Shown: positions 25,543 to 34,325 of the stretch, piece after piece | How positions within the stretch are numbered: position 1 is the first letter of the stretch | Layout of the letters: every line of letters starts with the position of its first letter | NCBI RefSeq assembly: GCF_008042045.1 | Contig: NZ_RDBP01000012.1 | Span: forward strand, 2,836,179-2,885,705 | Source: Streptomyces sp. T39 | GTDB taxonomy: Bacteria; Actinomycetota; Actinomycetes; Streptomycetales; Streptomycetaceae | Length of the DNA stretch: 49,527 bases | Direction of reading: 5' to 3' | Made by a program: the position numbers and the translations under genes | Notes under the pieces: model-generated | What the model was told of the DNA's origin: nothing | The model's database searches: none | Seen by the model: only the letters and a program-made list of their open reading frames with translations

Positions 25543-26529
25543 GTGAAGGGCACTGTGGGCGAGTTGGGGGAGTTCGGGCTCATCGAGAAGCTCACCTCCC
25601 GGCTCACCTCCACCCCGGCGGTACGGATCGGCCCCGGCGACGACGCCGCGGTCGTCTCCGCACCCGACCGGCGGGTCGTGGCGAGCACGGACATCCTGCT
25701 GGAAGGACGCCATTTCCGCCGCGACTGGTCGACCGCCTACGACGTCGGCCGCAAGGCCGCCGCGCAGAACCTGGCCGACATCGCCGCCATGGGCGCCGTG
25801 CCGACGGCCCTGCTCCTCGGACTCGTGGTACCCGCCGAGCTGCCCGTCACCTGGGCCACCGAGCTCATGGACGGCATCCGCGACGAGTGCCAGGTCGCGG
25901 GCGCGGCGGTGGTCGGCGGCGACGTCGTGCGCGGCGACCTGATCACCGTCGCGATCACCGCGCTCGGCGATCTGCGCAACCACGAGCCGGTGACCCGCGG
26001 CGGCGCCCGGCCCGGCGACGTGGTCGCCTACACCGGCTGGCTCGGCTGGTCAGCCGCCGGCCACGCCGTGCTCTCCCGCGGCTTCCGCTCGCCGCGCGCC
26101 TTCGTCGAGGCCCACCGCAGGCCCGAGCCGCCGTACCACGCGGGCCCGGCCGCGGCCGGACTCGGCGCCACCGCCATGTGCGACGTCAGCGACGGACTCG
26201 TCGCCGACCTCGGCCACATCGCCGAGGCCAGCAAGGTCCGCATCGACCTGCGCTCCGGCCTGATCGACATCCCCTCGCAGATGAACGACATCGGCCAGGC
26301 CGTCGGCGTCGACCCGCTCCAGTGGGTCCTCACCGGCGGCGAGGACCACGCGATCGTCGCCACCTTCCCGCCGGACGCGAAACTGCCCGCGCGCTGGAAG
26401 GTGATCGGGGAGGTGCTCAACCCCTCGGCACTGCCGCAGGTGACCGTCGACGGCGCCCCCTGGACCAGCAAGGGCGGCTGGGACCACTTCGGCGACATCG
26501 AGGACGGGAACCGGCCTGCCGGCCGGTGA
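25543..26529 (+). CDS. thiL: Thiamine-monophosphate kinase
   Basis: A 328-residue PurM-like ATP-dependent kinase that phosphorylates thiamine monophosphate to the active cofactor. Motifs: RIGPGDDAAVV (Mg-ATP binding), STDILLEGRHFRRDW, NLADIAAMGAVPTALLLGL, GGDVVRGD, MCDVSDGLVADLGHIAEAS and a late TGGEDHA. The GTG start at 25543 has GAGGTGAA upstream. thiD follows 24 bases later, so two thiamine phosphate enzymes form one operon. Confidence 0.97.
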   Translation: MKGTVGELGEFGLIEKLTSRLTSTPAVRIGPGDDAAVVSAPDRRVVASTDILLEGRHFRRDWSTAYDVGRKAAAQNLADIAAMGAVPTALLLGLVVPAELPVTWATELMDGIRDECQVAGAAVVGGDVVRGDLITVAITALGDLRNHEPVTRGGARPGDVVAYTGWLGWSAAGHAVLSRGFRSPRAFVEAHRRPEPPYHAGPAAAGLGATAMCDVSDGLVADLGHIAEASKVRIDLRSGLIDIPSQMNDIGQAVGVDPLQWVLTGGEDHAIVATFPPDAKLPARWKVIGEVLNPSALPQVTVDGAPWTSKGGWDHFGDIEDGNRPAGR

Positions 26530-26553
26530 AGGGCGGGCAGTAGATTCGCGGGC

Positions 26554-27342
26554 ATGCAGACACCCCCGCGCGTGCTCACCGTCGCCGGCTCCGACTCCGG
26601 CGGCGGTGCCGGCATCCAGGCCGACCTGAAGACGATGCTGGCCCTCGGCGTCCACGGCATGAGCGTGCTCACCGCCGTCACCGCCCAGAACTCGCGGGGC
26701 GTCCAGGGCGCGTGGGAACTCCCGGTGGAGGCCGTCACCGCCCAGTACCGCAGCGTCGTCGACGACATCGGCGTCCAGGCCGTGAAGACCGGCATGCTCG
26801 CGTCCGCGCCACTGGTCTCCGCGGTCGCCGGGCTCCTGGCCGGCACCGACGCACCCGTGGTCGTCGACCCCGTCGGCGTCTCCAAGCACGGCGACCCCCT
26901 GCTCGCGGCCTCCGCCCTGGACTCGGTGCGCACCGAACTGCTGCCGGTGGCGACGGTGGCGACCCCGAATCTCGACGAGGTCGCCCAGCTCACCGGGATC
27001 GAGGTGCGCGACGAGAGCGGGATGCGCCGGGCCGCGGACGCCGTGCTCGGCTTCGGACCGCGCTGGGCGCTGATCAAGGGCGGTCACCTCGACGGGGACG
27101 CCGTCGACCTGCTCACCGACGGCGGCGCGGAGCACTGGCTGCGCGCCCCGCGCCTCGACAACCGCCACACCCACGGCACGGGCTGCACCCTCGCTTCGGC
27201 CGTCGCCTGCGGGCTCGCGAAGGGCCTGTCCGTCCCGGACGCGGTACGGGAGGCCAAGGAGTACGTGACCGGGGCGATCGCGGCGGGCTTCGGCCTCGGC
27301 TCGGGCATCGGACCGGTCGACCACGGCTGGCGCGGCCGCTGA
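26554..27342 (+). CDS. thiD: Hydroxymethylpyrimidine/phosphomethylpyrimidine kinase
   Basis: A 262-residue ribokinase-fold kinase acting twice on the pyrimidine half of thiamine. Motifs: [18 protein letters not shown] at the N-terminus, [36 protein letters not shown], and the anion-hole and catalytic Asp region [14 protein letters not shown]. Length is typical of ThiD without a fused TenA domain. It is co-directional with thiL and is followed by a strong bidirectional hairpin before the convergent rpmB. Confidence 0.97.
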   Translation: MQTPPRVLTVAGSDSGGGAGIQADLKTMLALGVHGMSVLTAVTAQNSRGVQGAWELPVEAVTAQYRSVVDDIGVQAVKTGMLASAPLVSAVAGLLAGTDAPVVVDPVGVSKHGDPLLAASALDSVRTELLPVATVATPNLDEVAQLTGIEVRDESGMRRAADAVLGFGPRWALIKGGHLDGDAVDLLTDGGAEHWLRAPRLDNRHTHGTGCTLASAVACGLAKGLSVPDAVREAKEYVTGAIAAGFGLGSGIGPVDHGWRGR

Positions 27343-27378
27343 GGAGGGCCCCCGCTCAGGGGGCCGCGGACACGGCAA

Positions 27379-27408
27379 GAAGCCGGTCCACCGAGGTGGA
27401 CCGGCTTC
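27379..27408. terminator. Bidirectional terminator between thiD and rpmB
   Basis: A perfect 13-bp stem GAAGCCGGTCCAC with its complement and the loop CGAG lies between convergent genes, 37 bases past thiD. Confidence 0.85.
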
Positions 27409-27449
27409 TCAAGGCAACCGCAGGGGCTGCGCTACGACGAAACGTCGGC

Positions 27450-27478
27450 GGGATCTTCCCCGCGGGTGCGGGGAGCAT
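27450..27478. repeat. Solitary type I-E CRISPR-repeat-like element
   Basis: Read on the minus strand, the 29-mer begins ATGCTCCCCGCACCCGC and ends GGGGAAGATCCC. This closely resembles actinobacterial type I-E CRISPR repeats as I remember them, including the CCCCGC/GCGGGG hairpin. It starts just after the rpmB stop codon. No second copy at spacer distance and no cas gene is present, so it is not an array. It could equally be an rpmB terminator hairpin. Confidence 0.45.
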
Positions 27479-27481
27479 CAC

Positions 27482-27667
27482 TTAGCGCGAGACCTTGCCG
27501 GCCTTGATGCACGAGGTGCAGACGTTGAGCCGCTTCGGCGTCCGACCGACCACGGCACGCACACGCTGGATGTTCGGGTTCCAGCGACGAGACGTACGGC
27601 GGTGCGAGTGCGAAATGTTGTTGCCGAAGCCCGGCCCCTTGCCGCAGACGTCGCAGTTGGCAGCCAC
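27482..27667 (-). CDS. rpmB: 50S ribosomal protein L28
   Basis: A 61-residue L28 protein, [20 protein letters not shown] onward. It has the zinc-binding (C+) form with two Cys pairs, CDVC near residues 5-8 and CTSC near 50-53, so it depends on zinc. The start is ATG at 27665-27667 with GGAG upstream. The upstream leader contains an extended imperfect inverted repeat. It is monocistronic and convergent with thiD. Confidence 0.97.
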   Translation of the reverse strand: MAANCDVCGKGPGFGNNISHSHRRTSRRWNPNIQRVRAVVGRTPKRLNVCTSCIKAGKVSR

Positions 27668-27682
27668 GGGTCACTCCAAAGA

Positions 27683-27734
27683 CTTCAGATGCACTTACAG
27701 TGAAATCCGGCATGCCGGAATCAGTGATCTGAAG
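27683..27734. promoter_or_regulatory. Extended inverted repeat upstream of rpmB
   Basis: A central palindrome TCCGGCATGCCGGA (27706-27719) is nested within arms CTTCAGAT (27683-27690) and ATCTGAAG (27727-27734), plus CACT/AGTG. It lies 16-67 bases upstream of the rpmB start, so it is either an mRNA leader structure or an operator. Function is not known. Confidence 0.5.
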
Positions 27735-27919
27735 TGGCCTGCCGGGGGAAAGGCCCGATTCTCATCGGGCAACCGGAGCAGCATACAACGCCTGCTTCGG
27801 AGATACGAAACTACCACGGGTCGCCCCCGCCCCGCCCCGGCCCCTGGTCAGGACCGCCGCTACGCTGCGGGGCAGCCCGCCGCCCACGGCCCGCACGGCC
27901 GACCGAGGAGGACCACCAG

Positions 27920-29509
27920 GTGCACCGGACGATGGACGCCGCAGCGGTACGCACCTGGTGCTCGCTGACGCTCCAGGCCCTCGGCAGGGAACGCGAGGAG
28001 ATCGACGCCATCAACGTCTACCCGGTCGCCGACGGGGACACGGGCACCAACCTCTACCTCACCGCGGAGGCCGCCGCCCAGGCGGTCGAGGCGGTCTTCG
28101 CGGCCCACGAGACCCGGGACGGCGCCCCCACGTCCGCCGACGCGATGCGCGCCATGGCGCACGGCGCCCTCATCGGCGCCCGCGGCAACTCCGGCACCAT
28201 CCTCGCCCAGCTGCTGCGCGGCATGGCCGAGCGCCTCGCGGCCGGCGACCACCTCGCCGGCGCGCTGCGCCGGGCCGCCGAACTCGCCCGCGAGGCCGTC
28301 GCCCACCCCGTCGAGGGCACCATCCTCACCGTCGCCTCCGCCGCGGCCGACGCCGCCGGCGAGGCCGGCGGCGCACCGGCCGACATCTGCCACGCCGCCT
28401 ACGCGGGAGCGCGCACCGCGCTGGAGGCCACCCCCGGCCAGCTGGAGGTCCTGGGGCGGGCCGGTGTGGTGGACGCGGGCGGCCGCGGCCTGCTCGCCGT
28501 GCTCGGCGCCCTGGTCGAGGCCGTGTGCGGCGAGGCGCCGCCCGCCTTCGGGAACGGACGGCCGGCCAGGCCCGTGCCCAGGGAACCGGGTCCGTGCGAC
28601 GCCGCCGGACCCGCCTTCGAGGTGATCTACCTGCTGGAGGCCGAGGAGAGCGCGATGGCGAGACTGCGCGACCGGCTGGACGCGCTCGGCGACTCGCTGG
28701 TCGTCGTCGGCGGCGACGGCCTGTGGAACGTCCACGTCCACGTCGACGACGCGGGCGCCGCGGTCGAGGCGGGCGTCGAGGCCGGCCGCCCGCACCGGAT
28801 CCGCATCACCCACTTCGGCGCCGACGCCGTCCCCGCCGCACGGGAGCAGGCCCAGCGAGCGGTCGTCGCCGTCGTCCCCGGCGCCGGCCTCCCCGCCCTG
28901 TGCGCCGAGGCCGGGGCCACCACCGTCCCCACCCGCCCCGGGGAGCCCCCGGCCAGCGGCGAACTGGTCGACGCCATCCGCCGGGCGCACGCCCGCGAGG
29001 TGGTGCTGCTCCCCAACGACCCGCTCCTGCGGCACACCGCGGCGGCCGCCGCCGAACAGGCCCGCACCGAGGGCGTGCGGGTCGCCCTCATCCCGACCCG
29101 CTCACCGGTCCAGGGGCTCGCCGCCCTCGCCGTGCACCAGGCGGACCGCAGCTTCGACGAGGACGTGGTCGCCATGACCGCGGCGGCCGGTGCCACCCGC
29201 TGTGCCGAACTGGCGGTGGCGGAACGGCAGTCGTGGACGTCCGCGGGCGTGTGCCAGGCCGGCGACGTCCTCGGGCTCATCGACGGGGACGTCGCGGTCA
29301 TCGGACAGGACGTCACCGGCACCGCCGTGTCGGTCCTGGACCGCATGCTCTCCTCCGGCGGGGAACTGGTCACCCTGGTCCTCGGCGACGGGACACCGGG
29401 GGAGCTGGCCGTCCGGCTGGAGTCCCATGTGCGCGAGCGGCATCTCGCGGTCGACACCGTCACGTACGAAGGCGGCGGCGCCGCGCCGCTGCTCATCGGC
29501 GTGGAGTAG
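27920..29509 (+). CDS. DAK1/DegV domain-containing kinase, FakA/YloV-like
   Basis: A 529-residue protein related to the fatty-acid kinase FakA/YloV. An N-terminal DhaL (DAK2-type) ATP-binding domain (about residues 1-195) shows INVYPVADGDTGTNLYLT, GALIGARGNSGTILAQLLRG and GRAGVVDAGGRGLLAVLGAL; a central and C-terminal region (about 230-529) has the family pattern VIYLLEAEESAM and PVQGLAALAVHQADRSFDEDV. FakA phosphorylates fatty acids bound to FakB. GTG start at 27920 has GAGGAGG upstream; ATG four codons later is possible. It precedes recG, an order conserved in many bacteria. Confidence 0.9.
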   Translation: MHRTMDAAAVRTWCSLTLQALGREREEIDAINVYPVADGDTGTNLYLTAEAAAQAVEAVFAAHETRDGAPTSADAMRAMAHGALIGARGNSGTILAQLLRGMAERLAAGDHLAGALRRAAELAREAVAHPVEGTILTVASAAADAAGEAGGAPADICHAAYAGARTALEATPGQLEVLGRAGVVDAGGRGLLAVLGALVEAVCGEAPPAFGNGRPARPVPREPGPCDAAGPAFEVIYLLEAEESAMARLRDRLDALGDSLVVVGGDGLWNVHVHVDDAGAAVEAGVEAGRPHRIRITHFGADAVPAAREQAQRAVVAVVPGAGLPALCAEAGATTVPTRPGEPPASGELVDAIRRAHAREVVLLPNDPLLRHTAAAAAEQARTEGVRVALIPTRSPVQGLAALAVHQADRSFDEDVVAMTAAAGATRCAELAVAERQSWTSAGVCQAGDVLGLIDGDVAVIGQDVTGTAVSVLDRMLSSGGELVTLVLGDGTPGELAVRLESHVRERHLAVDTVTYEGGGAAPLLIGVE

Positions 29510-29569
29510 CCGCCCCGCCGGACACGGCCGCCCACGGGTGCGGGACGTCTGTCGGTGCGGTGGTGTGCA

Positions 29570-31765
29570 ATGGAGGGCGTGCCCGCGCTCGACGAACCAC
29601 TCAAGAACGCGCTCGGAGCCGCCACCGCGAAGGTGATGGCCGAGCATCTCGACCTCCACACCATCGGCGACCTGCTGCACCACTACCCGCGGCGGTACGC
29701 GGAGCGGGGCGAGCTGACGTCCCTGTCCGAGCTGCCGCTCGACGAGCACGTCACCGTGGTCGCCCAGGTCGCCGACGCCCGGGTGCTCACGTTCAACCAG
29801 GGGCGCGGCAGACGGCTGGAGGTGACCATCACCGACGGCCGGGGCAGGCTCCAGCTGGTCTTCTTCGGCAAGGGGGTGCACAAGCCCCAGAAGGACCTGC
29901 TGCCCGGCACCCGCGCGATGTTCGCCGGCAAGGTCTCGCTGTTCAACCGCAAGCTCCAGCTCTCCCACCCGGCCTACGAGCCGCTGTCCGGTGAGGCGAG
30001 CGCCGCCGACGCCGTGGACGCGTTCGCCGGCCGGCTGATCCCGATCTACCCGGCCTGCAAGCAGCTGGAGTCCTGGAAGATCTCCAAGGCCGTCGACGCG
30101 GTCCTGGACCGGGCCGCCGACGCCGTCGACCCGCTGCCCGCCGCGCTCCGCGACGGCCGCGGCCTGCTGACGCTCCCCGAGGCGCTGCGGGGGATCCACC
30201 GGCCGCGCACCAAGGCGGACATCGCCGAGGCGCGGGACCGGCTCAAGTGGGACGAGGCGTTCGTCCTCCAGGTCGCCCTCGCCCGCAGGCGGTTCGCCGA
30301 CACCCAGCTGCCCGCGGTGCCCCGGCGCCCCGTCCCCGGCGGAATGCTGGACGCCTTCGACGCCCGGCTGCCGTTCACCCTCACCGACGGCCAGACGAGG
30401 GTCAGCAAGGAGATCTTCGACGACCTGGCGACCGACCACCCGATGCACCGCCTGCTCCAGGGAGAGGTGGGGTCGGGCAAGACCATGGTCGCGCTGCGCG
30501 CCATGCTCGCCGTCGTCGACGCGGGCGGGCAGGCCGCGATGCTCGCGCCGACCGAGGTCCTGGCCCAGCAGCACCACCGCTCGATCGCCGAGATGATGGG
30601 CGAGCTCGCCGAGGGCGGCATGCTGGGCGGCGCCGAGCACGCCACCAAGGTGGTGCTGCTCACCGGTTCCATGGGCGCCGCCGCCCGGCGGCACGCGCTG
30701 CTCGACCTGGTGACCGGCGAGGCCGGGATCGTGATCGGCACCCATGCGCTGATCGAGGACAAGGTCCGGTTCCACGACCTGGGCCTGGTCGTCGTCGACG
30801 AGCAGCACCGCTTCGGTGTCGAACAGCGCGACGCCCTGCGCTCCAAGGGCAAGCAGCCGCCGCACCTGCTGGTGATGACGGCCACCCCCATCCCGCGCAC
30901 GGTCGCGATGACGGTCTTCGGGGACCTGGAGACCTCCGTGCTCGACCAGCTCCCCGCCGGGCGCTCGCCCATCGCCAGCCATGTGGTGCCCGCCGCCGAC
31001 AAGCCGCACTTCCTCTCCCGTGCCTGGGAGCGGGTGCGCGAGGAGGTGTCGGGCGGCCACCAGGCGTACGTGGTCTGCCCGCGCATCGGCGACGACGAGG
31101 ACGAGCGGGCGGCCAAGCAGAAGAAGCAGTCGGCCGACGAAGCCGACAGGCGCCCGCCGCTCGCGGTCCTGGAGATCGCCGAGCAGCTCGCCGCCGGCCC
31201 GCTGGCGGGCCTGCGGGTCGAGGTCCTGCACGGCCGGATGGCTCCGGACGACAAGGACGCGGTGATGCGCCGGTTCGCCGCGGGCGACACGGACGTGCTG
31301 GTCGCCACCACCGTCATCGAGGTCGGCGTGAACGTGCCGAACGCCACCGCCATGGTGATCATGGACGCCGACCGGTTCGGCGTCTCCCAGCTCCACCAGC
31401 TGCGCGGCCGGGTCGGCCGCGGCACCGCACCGGGACTGTGCCTGCTGGTCACCGAGATGCCCGAGGCGAGCCCGGCCCGCGCCCGGCTCGGGGCGGTCGC
31501 CGCCACCCTCGACGGCTTCGAGCTCTCCCGCATCGACCTGGAGCAGCGCCGCGAGGGCGACGTGCTCGGGCAGGCCCAGTCCGGTGTGCGCTCCAGCCTG
31601 CGGATGCTCGCCGTCATCGAGGACGAGGAGGTCATCGCCGCCGCCCGGGAGGAGGCCACCGCCGTGGTGCGCGCGGACCCGGGGCTGGAGAGCCTGCCCG
31701 GCCTGCGGACCGCGCTGGACGCCCTGCTGGACGCCGAGCGCGAGCAGTACCTCGACAAGGGCTGA
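29570..31765 (+). CDS. recG: ATP-dependent DNA helicase RecG
   Basis: A 731-residue helicase that remodels stalled forks and branched recombination intermediates. The N-terminal wedge OB-fold domain (about 1-180) precedes two helicase domains. Walker A is GEVGSGKTMVALRA (about residues 298-311), motif II is the RecG-type DEQH in VVVDEQHRFGVEQR, motif III is MTATPIPRTVAM, and motif VI includes QLRGRVGRG. The ATG at 29570 is chosen; GTG at 29579 (VPALDEP) is an alternative but its GGAGGG would be too close. recG, rsmD and coaD form a conserved cluster. Confidence 0.97.
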   Translation: MEGVPALDEPLKNALGAATAKVMAEHLDLHTIGDLLHHYPRRYAERGELTSLSELPLDEHVTVVAQVADARVLTFNQGRGRRLEVTITDGRGRLQLVFFGKGVHKPQKDLLPGTRAMFAGKVSLFNRKLQLSHPAYEPLSGEASAADAVDAFAGRLIPIYPACKQLESWKISKAVDAVLDRAADAVDPLPAALRDGRGLLTLPEALRGIHRPRTKADIAEARDRLKWDEAFVLQVALARRRFADTQLPAVPRRPVPGGMLDAFDARLPFTLTDGQTRVSKEIFDDLATDHPMHRLLQGEVGSGKTMVALRAMLAVVDAGGQAAMLAPTEVLAQQHHRSIAEMMGELAEGGMLGGAEHATKVVLLTGSMGAAARRHALLDLVTGEAGIVIGTHALIEDKVRFHDLGLVVVDEQHRFGVEQRDALRSKGKQPPHLLVMTATPIPRTVAMTVFGDLETSVLDQLPAGRSPIASHVVPAADKPHFLSRAWERVREEVSGGHQAYVVCPRIGDDEDERAAKQKKQSADEADRRPPLAVLEIAEQLAAGPLAGLRVEVLHGRMAPDDKDAVMRRFAAGDTDVLVATTVIEVGVNVPNATAMVIMDADRFGVSQLHQLRGRVGRGTAPGLCLLVTEMPEASPARARLGAVAATLDGFELSRIDLEQRREGDVLGQAQSGVRSSLRMLAVIEDEEVIAAAREEATAVVRADPGLESLPGLRTALDALLDAEREQYLDKG

Positions 31766-31856
31766 CGGCGGCCGGGCCACCGGACGGTGCCCCGACGGCC
31801 GCTGAGGGACACTGAGGGCACCACTGAGCAGCACGAGCCCCACAGGAAGGCCCTCC

Positions 31857-32441
31857 ATGACCCGCGTGATCGCCGGTGCAGCCGGCGGACGCCGCCTGGC
31901 GGTGCCGCCGGGCAACGGCACCCGCCCCACCTCCGACCGCGCCCGCGAGGGTCTCTTCTCCAGCTGGGAGGCGCAGCTCGGCACGCTCACCGGCGTGCGC
32001 GTCGCCGATCTCTACGCCGGATCCGGAGCCGTCGGCCTGGAGGCCCTGTCCCGCGGCGCGGTCCACGCGCTGCTCGTCGAGGCCGACCCCCGGGCCGCCC
32101 GCACCGTCCGCGAGAACGTCCGCGCACTGGGCCTGCCCGGGGCGGAGGTGCGCGCCGGCCGGGCGGAGCAGGTCGTCGCCGGCCCCGCCCCCGAGGAGCC
32201 GTACGACATCGTCTTCCTGGACCCGCCGTACGCCGTCACCGACGACGATCTTCGCGAGATCCTGCTCACACTCCGCCGTGGGGGCTGGCTCGCGGACGAT
32301 GCGATCGCCACCGTGGAGCGCAGCACCAGAGGCGGGGAATTCGACTGGCCGGCCGGTTTCGATGCGGTGCGGGCCCGTCGCTACGGCGAGGGCACGCTTT
32401 GGTACGGTCGCGCCGCCTCTACGTGCGAAGACGCACCATGA
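31857..32441 (+). CDS. rsmD: 16S rRNA (guanine966-N2)-methyltransferase
   Basis: A 194-residue SAM-dependent methyltransferase that modifies G966 of 16S rRNA. It begins [25 protein letters not shown], the usual family start; motif I is [18 protein letters not shown], and the catalytic DPPY is at about residues 122-125. The ATG start has AGGAAGG upstream. It ends just before the coaD start region; the rsmD-coaD pair is conserved across bacteria. Confidence 0.97.
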   Translation: MTRVIAGAAGGRRLAVPPGNGTRPTSDRAREGLFSSWEAQLGTLTGVRVADLYAGSGAVGLEALSRGAVHALLVEADPRAARTVRENVRALGLPGAEVRAGRAEQVVAGPAPEEPYDIVFLDPPYAVTDDDLREILLTLRRGGWLADDAIATVERSTRGGEFDWPAGFDAVRARRYGEGTLWYGRAASTCEDAP

Positions 32442-32467
32442 CCGGACCGGAGAGCGAGGGACATCAG

Positions 32468-32950
32468 TTGCGCCGCGCAGTCTGTCCGGGGTCTTTCGAC
32501 CCCATCACCAACGGACACCTCGACATCATCGCCCGCGCCTCCAAGCTGTACGACGTCGTGCACGTCGCGGTGATGATCAATCAGTCCAAGAAGGGCCTGT
32601 TCACGGTGGACGAGCGGATGGCGCTCATCCGGGAGGTCACCGGCGACTACGGCAACGTCGTCGTGGAGTCCCACCACGGACTCCTCGTGGACTTCTGCAA
32701 GGAGCGCGACATCCCGGCCATCGTCAAGGGCCTGCGGGCGGTCAGCGACTTCGACTACGAACTCCAGATGGCCCAGATGAACAACGGGCTCTCCGGCGTC
32801 GAGACGCTCTTCGTGCCGACGAACCCGACGTACAGCTTCCTCTCCTCCAGCCTGGTGAAGGAGGTCGCGGCCTGGGGCGGCGACGTCTCCCACCTGCTGC
32901 CCGAGCCGGTCCACCGGGCCCTGGTCGAGCGGCTCGCTTCGCGAGGCTGA
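32468..32950 (+). CDS. coaD: Phosphopantetheine adenylyltransferase
   Basis: A 160-residue nucleotidyltransferase catalysing the fourth step of coenzyme A synthesis. The T/HxGH-type motif is [13 protein letters not shown] (residues 7-19) and the second ATP-site motif is [11 protein letters not shown] near residues 125-135. I chose the TTG at 32468, since GAGGGA lies 6 bases upstream and the protein then starts [11 protein letters not shown] as in other Streptomyces (about 159 residues). An ATG at 32438, overlapping the rsmD stop, is the alternative and would add 10 residues. Confidence 0.95.
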   Translation: MRRAVCPGSFDPITNGHLDIIARASKLYDVVHVAVMINQSKKGLFTVDERMALIREVTGDYGNVVVESHHGLLVDFCKERDIPAIVKGLRAVSDFDYELQMAQMNNGLSGVETLFVPTNPTYSFLSSSLVKEVAAWGGDVSHLLPEPVHRALVERLASRG

Positions 32951-33071
32951 GGCGCCCGCCCGCCTGACGGGGCGTCACCCGCTGTCGGAGCGGCTGCGAC
33001 TGGCCGTACAGTCGTCCCGTCCGTCTGCGGACGGCAGAGGACCGGTCAGCGGGAGAGAGTGGCGAACCACC

Positions 33072-34172
33072 GTGGATGTGCAGAAGAAGCTCGACGAGAT
33101 CGTCGAGACGGTCGCGAGCGCCCGGTCGATGCCCATGTCGGCGTCGTGCGTGGTCAACCGCGCCGAGCTGCTGGCCCTGCTGGAAGAGGTGCGCGAGGCG
33201 CTGCCCGGTTCGCTCGCCCAGGCGCAGGAGCTGATCGGCGGCCGTGAGCAGATGGTCGAGCAGGCGCGGCAGGAGGCCGAGCGGATCATCACCTCCGCCC
33301 ACGCCGAGCGCGGCTCCCTCGTCTCCGACACCCAGGTCGCCCGCCAGTCCCGGGACGAGGCGGACCGCATCCTCTCCGACGCCCGCCGCGAGGCGGAGGA
33401 GATCCGCGCGGAGGCCGACGACTACGTCGACTCCAAGCTCGCCAACTTCGAGGTCGTCCTCACCAAGACCATCGGCTCCGTCGACCGCGGCCGCGAGAAG
33501 CTCCTCGGCCGGGGCCCCGGCCTCGACGCGCAGGGCTACGCCGACGAGGACGCCCCCGAGCCCAGCAGCGACCCGCAGACGCTGATCCGGCGTGCCGACG
33601 AGTACGTCGACGCCAAGCTCGGCGCCTTCGAGGCCGTCCTGTCCAAGACCCTGGACGCCGTCGGCCGCGGCCGGCAGAAGCTGCACGGCCGGACCGCCGG
33701 TGACGACCTCGGCGCCCACATGGCCGCGCAGGACGCCGCAGGCGGCGGCCAGGTGCACACCAGCGACGCGGACTACCTGGCCGGCCTCGCGGAGGTCCCC
33801 GAGGCGCCGCGGCCCGAGCGCCAGGAGACCTACACCCCGCATCCGGCGCCCCCGGCCGCCGAGCCGCAGATCCCCGCCCAGCACGACCCGTACGCCGCGG
33901 GCTACGGACAGCAGCAGGACGTCTACACAGGGTACGGGCAGCAGGACCCGTATGCGGCACAGGCCACCTACGGCGGCCGGCAGGACTACGGTCAGCAGGA
34001 CTACGGCCAGAGCTACCCGCAGGCGGACCCGTACGCCTACCCGCCGCCGCCCCAGCAGGACCCGGGCGCCCACCAGCAGTCGCAGCAGGGCGCGGCGCTC
34101 GACGAGACCAGTCTCTTCGACACGAGCATGATCGACATGGAGCAGCTGCGCCGCTACGAACAGGGACGCTGA
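33072..34172 (+). CDS. DivIVA-like coiled-coil protein with an internal duplication
   Basis: A 366-residue protein. Residues 1-110 are highly charged and helical (LDEIVETVASARSMPMSASC, then EQARQEAERIITSAHAERG), with the heptad character of DivIVA/AtpF-like coiled coils. A unit of 34 residues is duplicated: 114-147 (DDYVDSKLANFE...GREKLLGR) and 174-207 (DEYVDAKLGAFE...GRQKLHGR). The C-terminal third is Pro/Gln/Tyr-rich and disordered, ending LDETSLFDTSMIDMEQLRRYEQGR. GTG start at 33072. It has been annotated as cell-division initiation protein in relatives; function is not established. It lies between coaD and the rpmF operon, an order kept in Streptomyces. Confidence 0.85.
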   Translation: MDVQKKLDEIVETVASARSMPMSASCVVNRAELLALLEEVREALPGSLAQAQELIGGREQMVEQARQEAERIITSAHAERGSLVSDTQVARQSRDEADRILSDARREAEEIRAEADDYVDSKLANFEVVLTKTIGSVDRGREKLLGRGPGLDAQGYADEDAPEPSSDPQTLIRRADEYVDAKLGAFEAVLSKTLDAVGRGRQKLHGRTAGDDLGAHMAAQDAAGGGQVHTSDADYLAGLAEVPEAPRPERQETYTPHPAPPAAEPQIPAQHDPYAAGYGQQQDVYTGYGQQDPYAAQATYGGRQDYGQQDYGQSYPQADPYAYPPPPQQDPGAHQQSQQGAALDETSLFDTSMIDMEQLRRYEQGR

Positions 34173-34199
34173 GCACCGTGAGCCGCCCACCGGCCCGGA

Positions 34200-34229
34200 T
34201 TGGGTCTACGGCGGCCGTTGAAGTATCCT
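34200..34229 (+). promoter_or_regulatory. Candidate promoter of the DUF177-rpmF-rnc operon
   Basis: TTGGGT (34200-34205) and TATCCT (34224-34229) are 18 bases apart, about 96 bases upstream of the DUF177 gene start. Read by eye. Confidence 0.42.
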
Positions 34230-34325
34230 GGCTCTTCGGTCGCGCGTAGTTCCGCGATCCCGGCTGCCCGCTCGCCTCCGCGAACCGGGCCGGCCCCTCC
34301 CCACGATCCGAAAGCAGGAAGAGCC

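Noticed and set aside
27450..27478. A CRISPR array
   Set aside because: Only one repeat-like unit is present, with no spacer-repeat periodicity and no cas genes, so only a solitary repeat is reported.
29102..31990. A 962-residue open frame antisense to recG
   Set aside because: RecG motifs are complete on the plus strand; the antisense frame is compositionally an echo.
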